Made by a program: the position numbers and the translations under genes
Notes under the pieces: model-generated
What the model saw: only the letters and a program-made list of their open reading frames with translations
What the model was told of the DNA's origin: nothing
The model's database searches: none
In this document: positions 10,460 through 17,821 of the stretch, piece after piece
How positions within the stretch are numbered: position 1 is the stretch's first letter
Layout: every line of letters starts with the position of its first letter
DNA from: UBA6115 sp050952935
GTDB lineage: Bacteria > Bacillota > Clostridia > Christensenellales > Aristaeellaceae
NCBI GenBank assembly: GCA_050952935.1
Contig: JBMNLS010000001.1
Location: forward strand, 1,540,118 to 1,604,117
Direction of reading: 5' to 3'
Length of the DNA stretch: 64,000 nt

Positions 10460-11557
10460 CTACTTCAGCGTGATCAGGTTGGTGCCATCAGTGCCTGACA
10501 GTTTCATGACATCGGGCAGCTCGCCAACGCCTATCATTTGATGAAGCGTCACGATAGGCCAGGCATCATCCATCAGATAACCCGACATATTGATGCCGTC
10601 GGGGAAGTGCTTGTCATCAGCCGTTCTGTATTCCCAGGTGTAGAGTGTTTGATAGACATTTCCCTGCTTCACTTCGGGGCCGGCCTCTGCCTGGGTTGTC
10701 AGGTAAATGCCGGCCACGGTTTGTTCCGCTTTCAGAGACTTCACAGTGTAACCGTCAAGCTGGGCATTGCCATCGGGCGTATAGTTTTTTTCAGTCACAG
10801 TTTTGTTGACAGGAACAGAGATCTTTTCGTCAACGCGCCAGTCTTTGCCTTCAACCTGTTCCCCGGTTTCAGGATTGATTTCGTGTACATGCAGGGTCAG
10901 CGTAGCCTCGAGTGTCTCACTGATCTGATCGGGCTTGGTTTGCAGCATTTGCATCTGCAATAGGGCGCCGTCCTCTGCATAGAATTCGTCCATCATTTCT
11001 TCGCCATGAAGCAGCTCAAAATCAATGGTCAGATAGGGGTAGACGATATAAAGCGGCGCCTTGATCTGCCTGGCGGCTTCGATAAAGGTGGTTTCCTGAA
11101 GCAGATTCAGCCGATTGGCCTCACTTTCCGGGATGTGGTCTGTCATGTCGCCGCTGCCTGCCACCAAAATGGCAGGGGACTCATCGGCTGTATCTGCATG
11201 GGCGGTCATCAGCACCACCCGGCCATCCGCCAACAGTTCCCGCAGGGTGATTTCAAGAGGGCCCACGGCAAAGGTCTTGTTTTCGGTTTTCGCCATGAGA
11301 TTTAGGGCGGACTCGGGAAGCCTTGCCCGGAATCTGTCCATGAAGTTGATGATGCCAAGCTCGTTGGCAGCCAGGGCCACCGCCATGGTGAGGATGAGGA
11401 TCGCAGCGGCAATCAAAACCATTCTGAATGATGTTTTTTTCACGGGTTCTTCCTCCTTGACGGAACGGGCGGCATGCATCAGCGCCTGATAACAATCATC
11501 GGGCATGGGGGAGAAGACCTGTTTCAGGTCAAGGTCTTTTTGCTTGTGCTTGTTCAT
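10460..11557 (-). CDS. DUF4179-like membrane protein, probable anti-sigma factor
   Basis: A 365-residue protein: an N-terminal cytoplasmic part of about 45 residues, one membrane helix (about 46-66) and a large extracytoplasmic beta-rich domain. This topology and its position overlapping the ECF sigma gene by 4 nt (ATGA) are those of membrane anti-sigma factors with a DUF4179 region in Clostridia. The family's usual job is to hold the sigma factor at the membrane until an envelope signal releases it. That this protein does so is inferred from context, since no zinc-anti-sigma HxxxCxxC motif is visible. Confidence 0.7.
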   Translation of the reverse strand: MNKHKQKDLDLKQVFSPMPDDCYQALMHAARSVKEEEPVKKTSFRMVLIAAAILILTMAVALAANELGIINFMDRFRARLPESALNLMAKTENKTFAVGPLEITLRELLADGRVVLMTAHADTADESPAILVAGSGDMTDHIPESEANRLNLLQETTFIEAARQIKAPLYIVYPYLTIDFELLHGEEMMDEFYAEDGALLQMQMLQTKPDQISETLEATLTLHVHEINPETGEQVEGKDWRVDEKISVPVNKTVTEKNYTPDGNAQLDGYTVKSLKAEQTVAGIYLTTQAEAGPEVKQGNVYQTLYTWEYRTADDKHFPDGINMSGYLMDDAWPIVTLHQMIGVGELPDVMKLSGTDGTNLITLK

Positions 11558-12009
11558 GCCTCCAGTTCCTTTCTTAAATGTTGTTTTGCCCGGTAGATGC
11601 GCCCGCGCACTGTTGAAAGGGGCAGGCGCAGGGTTTTTGCGATTTGTTCATAGTTCATGCCCTCCGCGTATTGCAAGATCAGCGGCAGACGCAGTTTTTC
11701 AGGCATTGATTGAATGATGATGGAAAGTTCCGGGTTTGGCGGATCCACAGCAGGCTCCTGAACGGTTTCAATGGATACCAGACCGCGCTTTTTGCGCTGA
11801 ATATTCCGGCTTTCATTGATAAGGATGCGGGTTATCCAGGTGCTGAAGTATTGCGGTTTCCGCAAATTGCCGCGTTTCTCCCAGGCTTTTAAAGCTGTCT
11901 GCTGCAGGGCATCCTTGCAGTCCTCGTTGTTTTGCAGGATGGCGAACGATACACGATAAAGCATCTGGCTTACGCGTTCAATCTCTTGTACAAAGAAATC
12001 CTTGTCCAT
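11554..12009 (-). CDS. ECF-type RNA polymerase sigma factor
   Basis: 151 residues with only sigma regions 2 (LYRVSFAILQNNEDCKDALQQT, core binding and -10 recognition) and 4 (MNYEQIAKTLRLPLSTVRGRIYRAK, a helix-turn-helix for -35 recognition), which defines the extracytoplasmic-function class. It is followed with ATGA overlap by its probable anti-sigma partner. A strong GAGGTGATT ribosome site precedes ATG at 12009. A TGAAAC element upstream looks like an ECF -35, so the operon is probably self-activated. Targets elsewhere are unknown. Confidence 0.9.
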   Translation of the reverse strand: MDKDFFVQEIERVSQMLYRVSFAILQNNEDCKDALQQTALKAWEKRGNLRKPQYFSTWITRILINESRNIQRKKRGLVSIETVQEPAVDPPNPELSIIIQSMPEKLRLPLILQYAEGMNYEQIAKTLRLPLSTVRGRIYRAKQHLRKELEA

Positions 12010-12022
12010 TCAATCACCTCAA

Positions 12023-12049
12023 GTAGCGCTACATCCATTAGACGTTTCA
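12023..12049 (-). promoter_or_regulatory. Candidate autoregulated ECF promoter
   Basis: On the minus strand TGAAAC (12044-12049) followed after 15-16 nt by CGCTA (about 12024-12028), resembling the ECF consensus TGAAAC-N16-CGT. It lies 14 nt before the start codon of the ECF gene. Confidence 0.5.
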
Positions 12050-12177
12050 GACACGTGATTCGTCACGACTGGAAAAATTTTAATGAATTAGCAAGATTCA
12101 GAATATAATAAGATCATCACAAAAGCAAAAATATCCAGGATGCAGCGGCTGCGCGGCGTTCAAATTGTTTTTTGCAG

Positions 12178-12207
12178 TTTACAGCAGATATCAGATTGTG
12201 TTAATAT
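12178..12207 (+). promoter_or_regulatory. Promoter of rpsO-pnp
   Basis: TTTACA (12178-12183), 18-nt spacer, TAATAT (12202-12207). It gives a leader of about 100 nt before rpsO. The stretch 12050-12177 upstream is AT-rich and shows no gene. Confidence 0.5.
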
Positions 12208-12214
12208 CAATAAG

Positions 12215-12311
12215 TGGTTTATCCGTTCCCTCGGGTCTGCGACACTCCGACGCGATGCTGAGGAAGCGGGGATTAAAACGGGGAAGACCACGCCCCTGAA
12301 GGAGAGACATC
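12215..12311 (+). promoter_or_regulatory. Structured rpsO leader, possible S15 autoregulatory site
   Basis: The leader can form a closing helix GGTCT (12234-12238) / AGACC (12285-12289) around internal hairpins. Four G at 12280-12283 can alternatively pair with CCCC at 12294-12297 near the ribosome site, the kind of competing or pseudoknot fold known from S15-repressed rpsO leaders in several bacteria. The role is inferred from position and pairing, not from a matched RNA family. Confidence 0.4.
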
Positions 12312-12575
12312 ATGGATAAGGAACTCAAGAACAGCATCATCAGCAAGTACGCCCGACACGAGGGTGACACGGGCTCCCCTGAGGTGCAGGTTGCCTTGCT
12401 GACCCACCGCATCAACCACCTCAACGAACACCTTAAGATTAACAAGAAAGACCATCACAGCCGCCGCGGCTTGCTGCTGATGGTTGGCCAAAGAAGGGGC
12501 CTGCTGGATTACCTTAAAAAGACAGACATTGAGCGGTACCGTGAACTGATTGCCGCACTGGAACTGAGGAAGTAA
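12312..12575 (+). CDS. rpsO: 30S ribosomal protein S15
   Basis: 87 residues, normal S15 length. It has the conserved HEGDTGSPEVQ block near residue 20, INHLNEHLKINKKDHHSRRGL in the middle and RGLLDYLKKTDIERY at the end. S15 binds the three-way junction of 16S rRNA early in 30S assembly. Start ATG has GGAGAG 8 nt before. It is followed by an attenuator-like terminator and then pnp, the standard rpsO-pnp pair. Confidence 0.98.
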   Translation: MDKELKNSIISKYARHEGDTGSPEVQVALLTHRINHLNEHLKINKKDHHSRRGLLLMVGQRRGLLDYLKKTDIERYRELIAALELRK

Positions 12576-12621
12576 AAGCCTGAATCAGTCGGAACCCAGC
12601 AAACGCGGGTTTCGGCTTTTT
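12576..12621 (+). terminator. Terminator/attenuator between rpsO and pnp
   Basis: Outer AAGCC / GGCTT and inner GAACCC / GGGTTTC arms followed by TTTTTAT (stem arms about 12576-12580 and 12591-12616). It should limit rpsO transcription entering pnp. Confidence 0.75.
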
Positions 12622-12681
12622 ATGTATGAAGGGCGCGCAATTAAATTAAAGCCGCGCCCGATGAAGGAGTAAGGAGAGAGA

Positions 12682-14853
12682 ATGAATTACAAAACCTACA
12701 CGATGGACTTTGGGGGTCAGCCTTTGACCCTGGAATTTGGCAAATATGCCGAGCAGGCTTCAGGCTCATGCCTGGTCAGGTACGGCGACACCGTGATACT
12801 GGTGAGCGCCACAGTGTCCGACAAAGCGCGGGAAGGCGTTGATTTTTTTCCGTTAAGCGTTGATTTTGAAGAAAAACTCTATGCGGTTGGCCGCATTCCG
12901 GGCGGCTTTATCCGCCGTGAAGGCCGTCCCACCGAAAAGGCCGTGCTGACCTGCCGGCTGATTGATCGCCCGCTTCGCCCCTTGTTCCCCAAGGGTATGC
13001 GCAACGATGTGCAGGTGGTGGCTACTGTGCTGTCCGTTGACACCAATAACCCGCCGGATATTCCCGCCATGATTGGTTCTTCCATCGCTCTTGCGGTCAG
13101 CGAGATTCCCTGGGCCGGCCCCACTGGCAGTGTGCTGGTGGGCCGGGTGGATGGCCAGTTGATTATAAACCCCAACGAAGCCCAGCGCGCTGTCAGCGAC
13201 CTGCATTTAGTGGTGTCCGGCACCAAGGACGCCATCATGATGGTGGAGGCGGGCGCTAACGAAGTGTCTGAAACGGTGATGCTTGACGCCATCATGTTTG
13301 CCCATGAGGCTATCAAGGAGCTGGTGACATTCCAGGAGGGCATCATCGCCGAAATCGGCAAGGAAAAACGTGAGTTCCCGTTGGCTACAACCGGCGATGA
13401 TGTGACTGAAAAGGTCACTGCCTATGCCCTGGACAAGGTGCGCTGGAGCTTTGAAAGCTACGAGCGTTCTGAGCGCCACCAGCGCGAGGAAGAGGTCAAG
13501 GCGGATGTTCTTGCCCACTTCGCTGAGGAGTTTGCCGGCCGGGAAAACGAGGTGAATGAAGCCATTTACCAGCTGAACAAGCAGGTGATGCGCCGCAAGA
13601 TTCTAGATGAGGGCATTCGTCCTGATGGACGAAGCGAAACTGAAGTGCGCCCCATCTGGTGTGAGGTGGGCATGCTGCCCCGCACCCATGGCAGCGCGGT
13701 ATTCACCCGCGGGCAAACCCAGGCGCTGACTGTGACTACCCTGGGCTCTCTCAGGGACGCCCAGATGCTTGACGGCCTTTCCAACGAGGATTCCAAGCGC
13801 TATATCCATCATTACAACATGCCGCCTTACGCCACGGGTGAAGCTGGCAGAATGCGCTCTCCCGGCAGGCGGGAAATTGGCCACGGCGCTTTGGCCGAGC
13901 GGGCGCTTGAGCCGGTGATTCCCAATGAGGAGGAGTTCCCTTATGCCATCCGCCTGGTGAGCGAAGTGCTTTCCAGCAACGGCTCCTCCTCTATGGCATC
14001 TGTGTGCGGTAGCACCCTTTCGCTGATGGATGCCGGCGTTCAGATCAAAGCCCCGGTGGCAGGCATTGCCATGGGTCTGATTAAAGACGATCAGTCCGAC
14101 AAAGTCTCTGTGCTTACCGACATCCAGGGCCTGGAAGATTTTCTGGGCGATATGGACTTTAAAGTAGCCGGCACCATGAACGGTATCACCGCCATTCAGA
14201 TGGATATCAAGATCAAGGGCATTGATAAATCCATTCTTAAGCGTGCTTTGGATCAGGCCCTTGCCGGGCGTCTCCATATCCTGGGCAAAATGCTGGAAAC
14301 CATTGAACGGCCCAGAGAGCAGCTGAACAAGTACGCGCCTAAAATCGTCACCTTTATGATCAATCCCGATAAGATTCGCGAAGTCATCGGGCCTGGTGGC
14401 AAAATGATCAACAAGATCATTGCTGATACCGGTGTCAAAATTGACATTGAGGATGATGGCCGCGTTGCCATCGCCACGCCTGATGACGAAGCCGCCGCTA
14501 AGGCCCGCCGCATCATTGAGGGCATTGCCAAGGATGTGGAAGTGGGCGAGGTCTATGACGGCAAAGTGGTGCGCATCCTCAGCAACATGGGCGCTTTTAT
14601 CGAGCTGCTGCCGGGCAAGGATGGCCTGCTACACATCTCCAAACTGGCCAATGAGCGGGTGGAGAAGGTGGAAGATGTGCTGAACATCGGCGATGCGGTG
14701 GAAGTGAAAGTGGCTGAGATTGATTCTCAGGGCCGTGTCAACCTGATTCGCAATGACATTGAGTACCAGCCCCGCAGATTTAACCGCTCCGGCTCTGGTG
14801 ACGCTGTCAACCGTCCGCCCCGCAGGGATGGGCGTCCCCGTCGTGGCGAATAA
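12682..14853 (+). CDS. pnp: Polynucleotide phosphorylase
   Basis: A 723-residue phosphorolytic 3'-5' exoribonuclease that releases nucleoside diphosphates. Domains in order: RNase PH-like 1 (about 10-140), helical linker (about 150-230), RNase PH-like 2 (about 310-460), KH with VIGPGGKMINKI (from about 553), and S1 with GEVYDGKVVRI (from about 621). The catalytic second PH domain has the RTHGSAVFTRGQTQ and AGRMRSPGRREIGHGALAERAL blocks. All domains are present at normal length. The C-terminus is basic. It is downstream of rpsO as usual. Confidence 0.97.
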   Translation: MNYKTYTMDFGGQPLTLEFGKYAEQASGSCLVRYGDTVILVSATVSDKAREGVDFFPLSVDFEEKLYAVGRIPGGFIRREGRPTEKAVLTCRLIDRPLRPLFPKGMRNDVQVVATVLSVDTNNPPDIPAMIGSSIALAVSEIPWAGPTGSVLVGRVDGQLIINPNEAQRAVSDLHLVVSGTKDAIMMVEAGANEVSETVMLDAIMFAHEAIKELVTFQEGIIAEIGKEKREFPLATTGDDVTEKVTAYALDKVRWSFESYERSERHQREEEVKADVLAHFAEEFAGRENEVNEAIYQLNKQVMRRKILDEGIRPDGRSETEVRPIWCEVGMLPRTHGSAVFTRGQTQALTVTTLGSLRDAQMLDGLSNEDSKRYIHHYNMPPYATGEAGRMRSPGRREIGHGALAERALEPVIPNEEEFPYAIRLVSEVLSSNGSSSMASVCGSTLSLMDAGVQIKAPVAGIAMGLIKDDQSDKVSVLTDIQGLEDFLGDMDFKVAGTMNGITAIQMDIKIKGIDKSILKRALDQALAGRLHILGKMLETIERPREQLNKYAPKIVTFMINPDKIREVIGPGGKMINKIIADTGVKIDIEDDGRVAIATPDDEAAAKARRIIEGIAKDVEVGEVYDGKVVRILSNMGAFIELLPGKDGLLHISKLANERVEKVEDVLNIGDAVEVKVAEIDSQGRVNLIRNDIEYQPRRFNRSGSGDAVNRPPRRDGRPRRGE

Positions 14854-14867
14854 GACTTAAGCGTTTC

Positions 14868-14905
14868 AAGAGGGGGTCTTTTTGAGCAAGACCCCCTCTT
14901 ATTAA
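14868..14905 (+). terminator. Strong hairpin after pnp
   Basis: Perfect 13-bp stem (14868-14880 with 14888-14900, 7-nt loop) directly after pnp. The T tract is short (TTATTAAT), so it may act as a processing or stabilising hairpin as well as a terminator. Confidence 0.65.
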
Positions 14906-14925
14906 TATGTTTTACGGAGAAGAAC

Positions 14926-16167
14926 ATGCATCACATTCATACGCTTCCAAACGGCCTGCGCATTGTATATGAGCGGTTACCTTATCTAAAAAGTGTTTCA
15001 ATCGGTGTTTGGGTAAAGGCAGGGTCCATCATGGAAACCGAAAAGGAAACCGGCCTCTCCCATTTTCTTGAGCATATGGCGTTTAAGGGTACCGCGACTC
15101 GAAGCGCCAAAGCGATAGCCGATGAGATTGACCTTTTGGGCGGGAACCTAAACGCCGCCACCGGGAAAACCTACACCTGCTATTACGCAAGAACTGTCGA
15201 TCAGGATTTGAGCAAGGCTGTGGAATTACTGGCTGATTTGGTGATGAATCCTTTGCTTGATAAAAAAGACGTGAATAAAGAACGGGGCGTCATTTTGGAA
15301 GAAATCGCCTTGGAGGATGATTCCCCGGAAGACTTGATGTATAACCTTCTTCATCAGGGCATCTATCAGGGGCAGTCTCTGTCAGGCACTATCTTAGGTG
15401 CCAGGGAAGCGATTGCTTCTTATACCAGGGATGATCTGATGGTATACCGCAGGCGCTTTTATCAGCCGCGGAATACTGTGGTGGCGGTGGTGGGTGGTAT
15501 TGAGCCGGAGGCGCTTTTGCAACAGCTCACTGTGGTGTTTGAAAGCTGGGATGACAGCGGAAGTGAAGCCGCTTATCCAAACAATCAACTGATATGCTGT
15601 GATAAGAAACTGCGGCTTGAAAAGGATGTGGAGCAGATGCATCTGTGCCTGGCATATCCGGGATTCAGGCAGCGGGATGATCGCCGTTTTATGATGCTTG
15701 CCTTAAGCGGTATGCTGGGCGGCGGCGTGTCATCCCGGCTTTTTCAGCATCTGCGTGAAGACCAGGGCCTAGTTTACAGCATATATGCCAGTCCTTCTTC
15801 CTACCCTGATTGTGGAGATTTTACAGTGTATGCCGCCGCGTCGCCCCAAAGCATCCATAAGGTCATCAAGGGTATTCGCGATGAGATAAACAAGGTCATA
15901 AAAGATGGGTTTGCTGAAAGTGAGTTTTTGCGCACCATGGCACAAATCAAAACCAACTATGCCTTGGCTCAGGAAAGCGCTTATCAGCGGATGAATCACT
16001 TGGGCGTTCATCTACTGACATCTGGCGAGATCATGCCGTTTCGGAGAATTCTTAAACAGCTGGATGCAGTGCGGTTGGAGGATGTTAACGCCTTAGCTCG
16101 CGCTGTTCTTCAAACACCCTGCGCGCTGGCGCTGGTGGGCCGCGGCGCTGATAAAATAGATATCTGA
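14926..16167 (+). CDS. M16-family zinc peptidase (YmxG/MlpA-like)
   Basis: 413 residues, the length of single-unit M16B peptidases. The inverted zinc motif HFLEH is at residues 46-50 and the distal Glu ligand in ILEEIALEDDSPED at about 125-126. The C-terminal half holds the partner-type domain with GGGVSSRLFQHLREDQGLVYSIY. It lies next to pnp as in Bacillus and many Clostridia, where the homologue (YmxG/MlpA) is a poorly defined processing protease. ACGGAG precedes ATG at 14926. Confidence 0.9.
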   Translation: MHHIHTLPNGLRIVYERLPYLKSVSIGVWVKAGSIMETEKETGLSHFLEHMAFKGTATRSAKAIADEIDLLGGNLNAATGKTYTCYYARTVDQDLSKAVELLADLVMNPLLDKKDVNKERGVILEEIALEDDSPEDLMYNLLHQGIYQGQSLSGTILGAREAIASYTRDDLMVYRRRFYQPRNTVVAVVGGIEPEALLQQLTVVFESWDDSGSEAAYPNNQLICCDKKLRLEKDVEQMHLCLAYPGFRQRDDRRFMMLALSGMLGGGVSSRLFQHLREDQGLVYSIYASPSSYPDCGDFTVYAAASPQSIHKVIKGIRDEINKVIKDGFAESEFLRTMAQIKTNYALAQESAYQRMNHLGVHLLTSGEIMPFRRILKQLDAVRLEDVNALARAVLQTPCALALVGRGADKIDI

Positions 16168-16181
16168 AAGGAAAATGATAT

Positions 16182-16547
16182 ATGGACAGGCTGGAAGAGA
16201 TGTTTGCCCTTCAAAAGGCGTTTAACGAGAGCGTCATCAAGACGCGTCATCTGGAGCATATCAGCTGGGAGGAATGGATGCAAAAGCATACGCTGGCGCT
16301 GATGTGTGAGACGGCAGAAATGCTGGAAGAAACCAACTATAAATGGTGGAAGAATCCCAAACCCGTTGATCAAGCGGCAGTGAAAGAAGAACTGGTGGAT
16401 ATGTTTCATTTTTTTCTGAGCCTCTGTATCGCCTCCGGTATGGACGCTCAGGAGCTTTATACCATTTACCTGCGTAAAAACCAGATCAATTTTGACCGCC
16501 AAACCGGTGTTGTGACCAAGCCGGGATATCAGCTGCCTGAATCATAA
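16182..16547 (+). CDS. Dimeric-type dUTPase-like (all-alpha NTP pyrophosphatase) protein
   Basis: 121 residues, all helical. Two acidic blocks are visible: ALMCETAEMLEE followed by a Trp-rich NYKWWKNPKP segment, then EELVDMFHFFLSLCIASGMD. This is the metal-binding layout of the dimeric dUTPase (dUTPase_2) branch of the MazG/all-alpha NTP pyrophosphatases. These hydrolyse dUTP (and dUDP) to keep uracil out of DNA. It lies 14 bp after the M16 peptidase gene, so it is cotranscribed. Specificity for dUTP is inferred from the family. Confidence 0.75.
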   Translation: MDRLEEMFALQKAFNESVIKTRHLEHISWEEWMQKHTLALMCETAEMLEETNYKWWKNPKPVDQAAVKEELVDMFHFFLSLCIASGMDAQELYTIYLRKNQINFDRQTGVVTKPGYQLPES

Positions 16548-16573
16548 CAATTTAATGAACAATTATGTCAATC

Positions 16574-16602
16574 TTGCAACAAGTGATGCTTTCAGGTAAA
16601 AT
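16574..16602 (+). promoter_or_regulatory. Promoter of the secreted-protein / translocase pair
   Basis: TTGCAA (16574-16579), 17-nt spacer, TAAAAT (16597-16602), 35 nt before the start codon at 16638. Confidence 0.65.
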
Positions 16603-16637
16603 AGGAACACCATAGTACGCTTGTTAGGAGGATAAGC

Positions 16638-17819
16638 ATGATTGTTTCAAGATGTCGCCGCACGATCCTCTTCTTGACTTTATGTGCACTATTCTTTGGT
16701 CTTAATCCCTGTATGGCTCAAACTCCAGAAACAGTGGAAATTACTACCTTGGCCCAGCATGGAGGGGAAGTGAGCTACCCTGCTTTGAAAAACTTTGCCA
16801 ACACTTTTGTCCAGGACAGCGTCAACCAATCCATCCTTACGGAAGGCGGCATCCAGGAACATCTGAATGCGCTGTCCACCTTTACAGAGGCGATGCCGGG
16901 CAATTTGAAGGTTGTTTCTACTGCCAGGGTGTTTCCCTCAAGCACCGGTCAGGGTTTGCTGGCGGTACTGATTGAAGCTCAGGGCAACCTGTCTTTTGGT
17001 CTGCCCACCCACCGCTATACACCGCTGGTGTTTAGCCTTGCTACGGGGCAGAGAATAAGCTGTGAACAGGTTTTTATTGATTGTGAGCAGGCGCGCAGCA
17101 CCTTGGAAGAGGAACTGGACAGGATGCTTGTAGAAGAATTATCAAACTACCTGGATGCTGGCGATCTGTTTCCTCTCCCAATTGAGCGGTTTTTATTGAC
17201 TGACAGCGGCATCAGCTTTTTCTATCCTGAGCGGGGCATGACATGGCTGTCGGGCAAAAGTGCTTTTATCCATTTCCATTATGATGAACTCACGGGTTTA
17301 TTAAACGATGCTGAAGGGTCTGCGCTGGCTGGACTTGATTTGTTTCAGAATTTAAAACCTGGAGACGGTATAAGGCAGGCTGTTGAAAACGCTGTTGTCA
17401 CGGGCACTCTGCCGGGGATGCCGGTCAAAATCGGTGAAAACCTTAGCGAAGTGCTTATCACCTTCCCGCTGCTCCATGATCCGGAGGGATTTGTTAAAGG
17501 GCGGAAATATCAGCTGGAAGATGACCGTTTTCGGGGCAGCTGGGTGTTGTCCTGGGACGGGCAGTCAGTGACGGGTCTTTTTAGCCGACGTATCAATCTT
17601 TTTGGCTTTATCACAGGATCAAGCAAGCTGGACGATATAAAGCGGTTTTTAGGGGAGCCGACAAGCAGCGTTGCATTGGGCGCTGAAGCGGCGGCGCTCT
17701 ATGGCGTTCCGGAAGGGAAAATATCCGAATATCGCTATGCGCAGGGCACGTTAAAGCTGTTTACAGATTTCAACCAAATTTTGAGCGCTGTTTGGCTTGA
17801 TGGAAACAAGGCGGAGTAA
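16638..17819 (+). CDS. Secreted protein with DUF3298-like domain
   Basis: 393 residues with an N-terminal signal peptide (basic start, hydrophobic stretch to about residue 24, then AQTPE). Residues about 35-215 resemble the DUF4163/DUF3298 type of extracytoplasmic domain (blocks RYTPLVFSLATGQRISCEQVF and LLTDSGISFFYPERG). The C-terminal part of about 150 residues is unrecognised. A GGAGGATA site precedes the ATG. The next gene's TTG is two bases after its stop, so the protein is cotranscribed with the DNA translocase. Its function is unknown. Confidence 0.65.
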   Translation: MIVSRCRRTILFLTLCALFFGLNPCMAQTPETVEITTLAQHGGEVSYPALKNFANTFVQDSVNQSILTEGGIQEHLNALSTFTEAMPGNLKVVSTARVFPSSTGQGLLAVLIEAQGNLSFGLPTHRYTPLVFSLATGQRISCEQVFIDCEQARSTLEEELDRMLVEELSNYLDAGDLFPLPIERFLLTDSGISFFYPERGMTWLSGKSAFIHFHYDELTGLLNDAEGSALAGLDLFQNLKPGDGIRQAVENAVVTGTLPGMPVKIGENLSEVLITFPLLHDPEGFVKGRKYQLEDDRFRGSWVLSWDGQSVTGLFSRRINLFGFITGSSKLDDIKRFLGEPTSSVALGAEAAALYGVPEGKISEYRYAQGTLKLFTDFNQILSAVWLDGNKAE

Positions 17820-17821
17820 CA

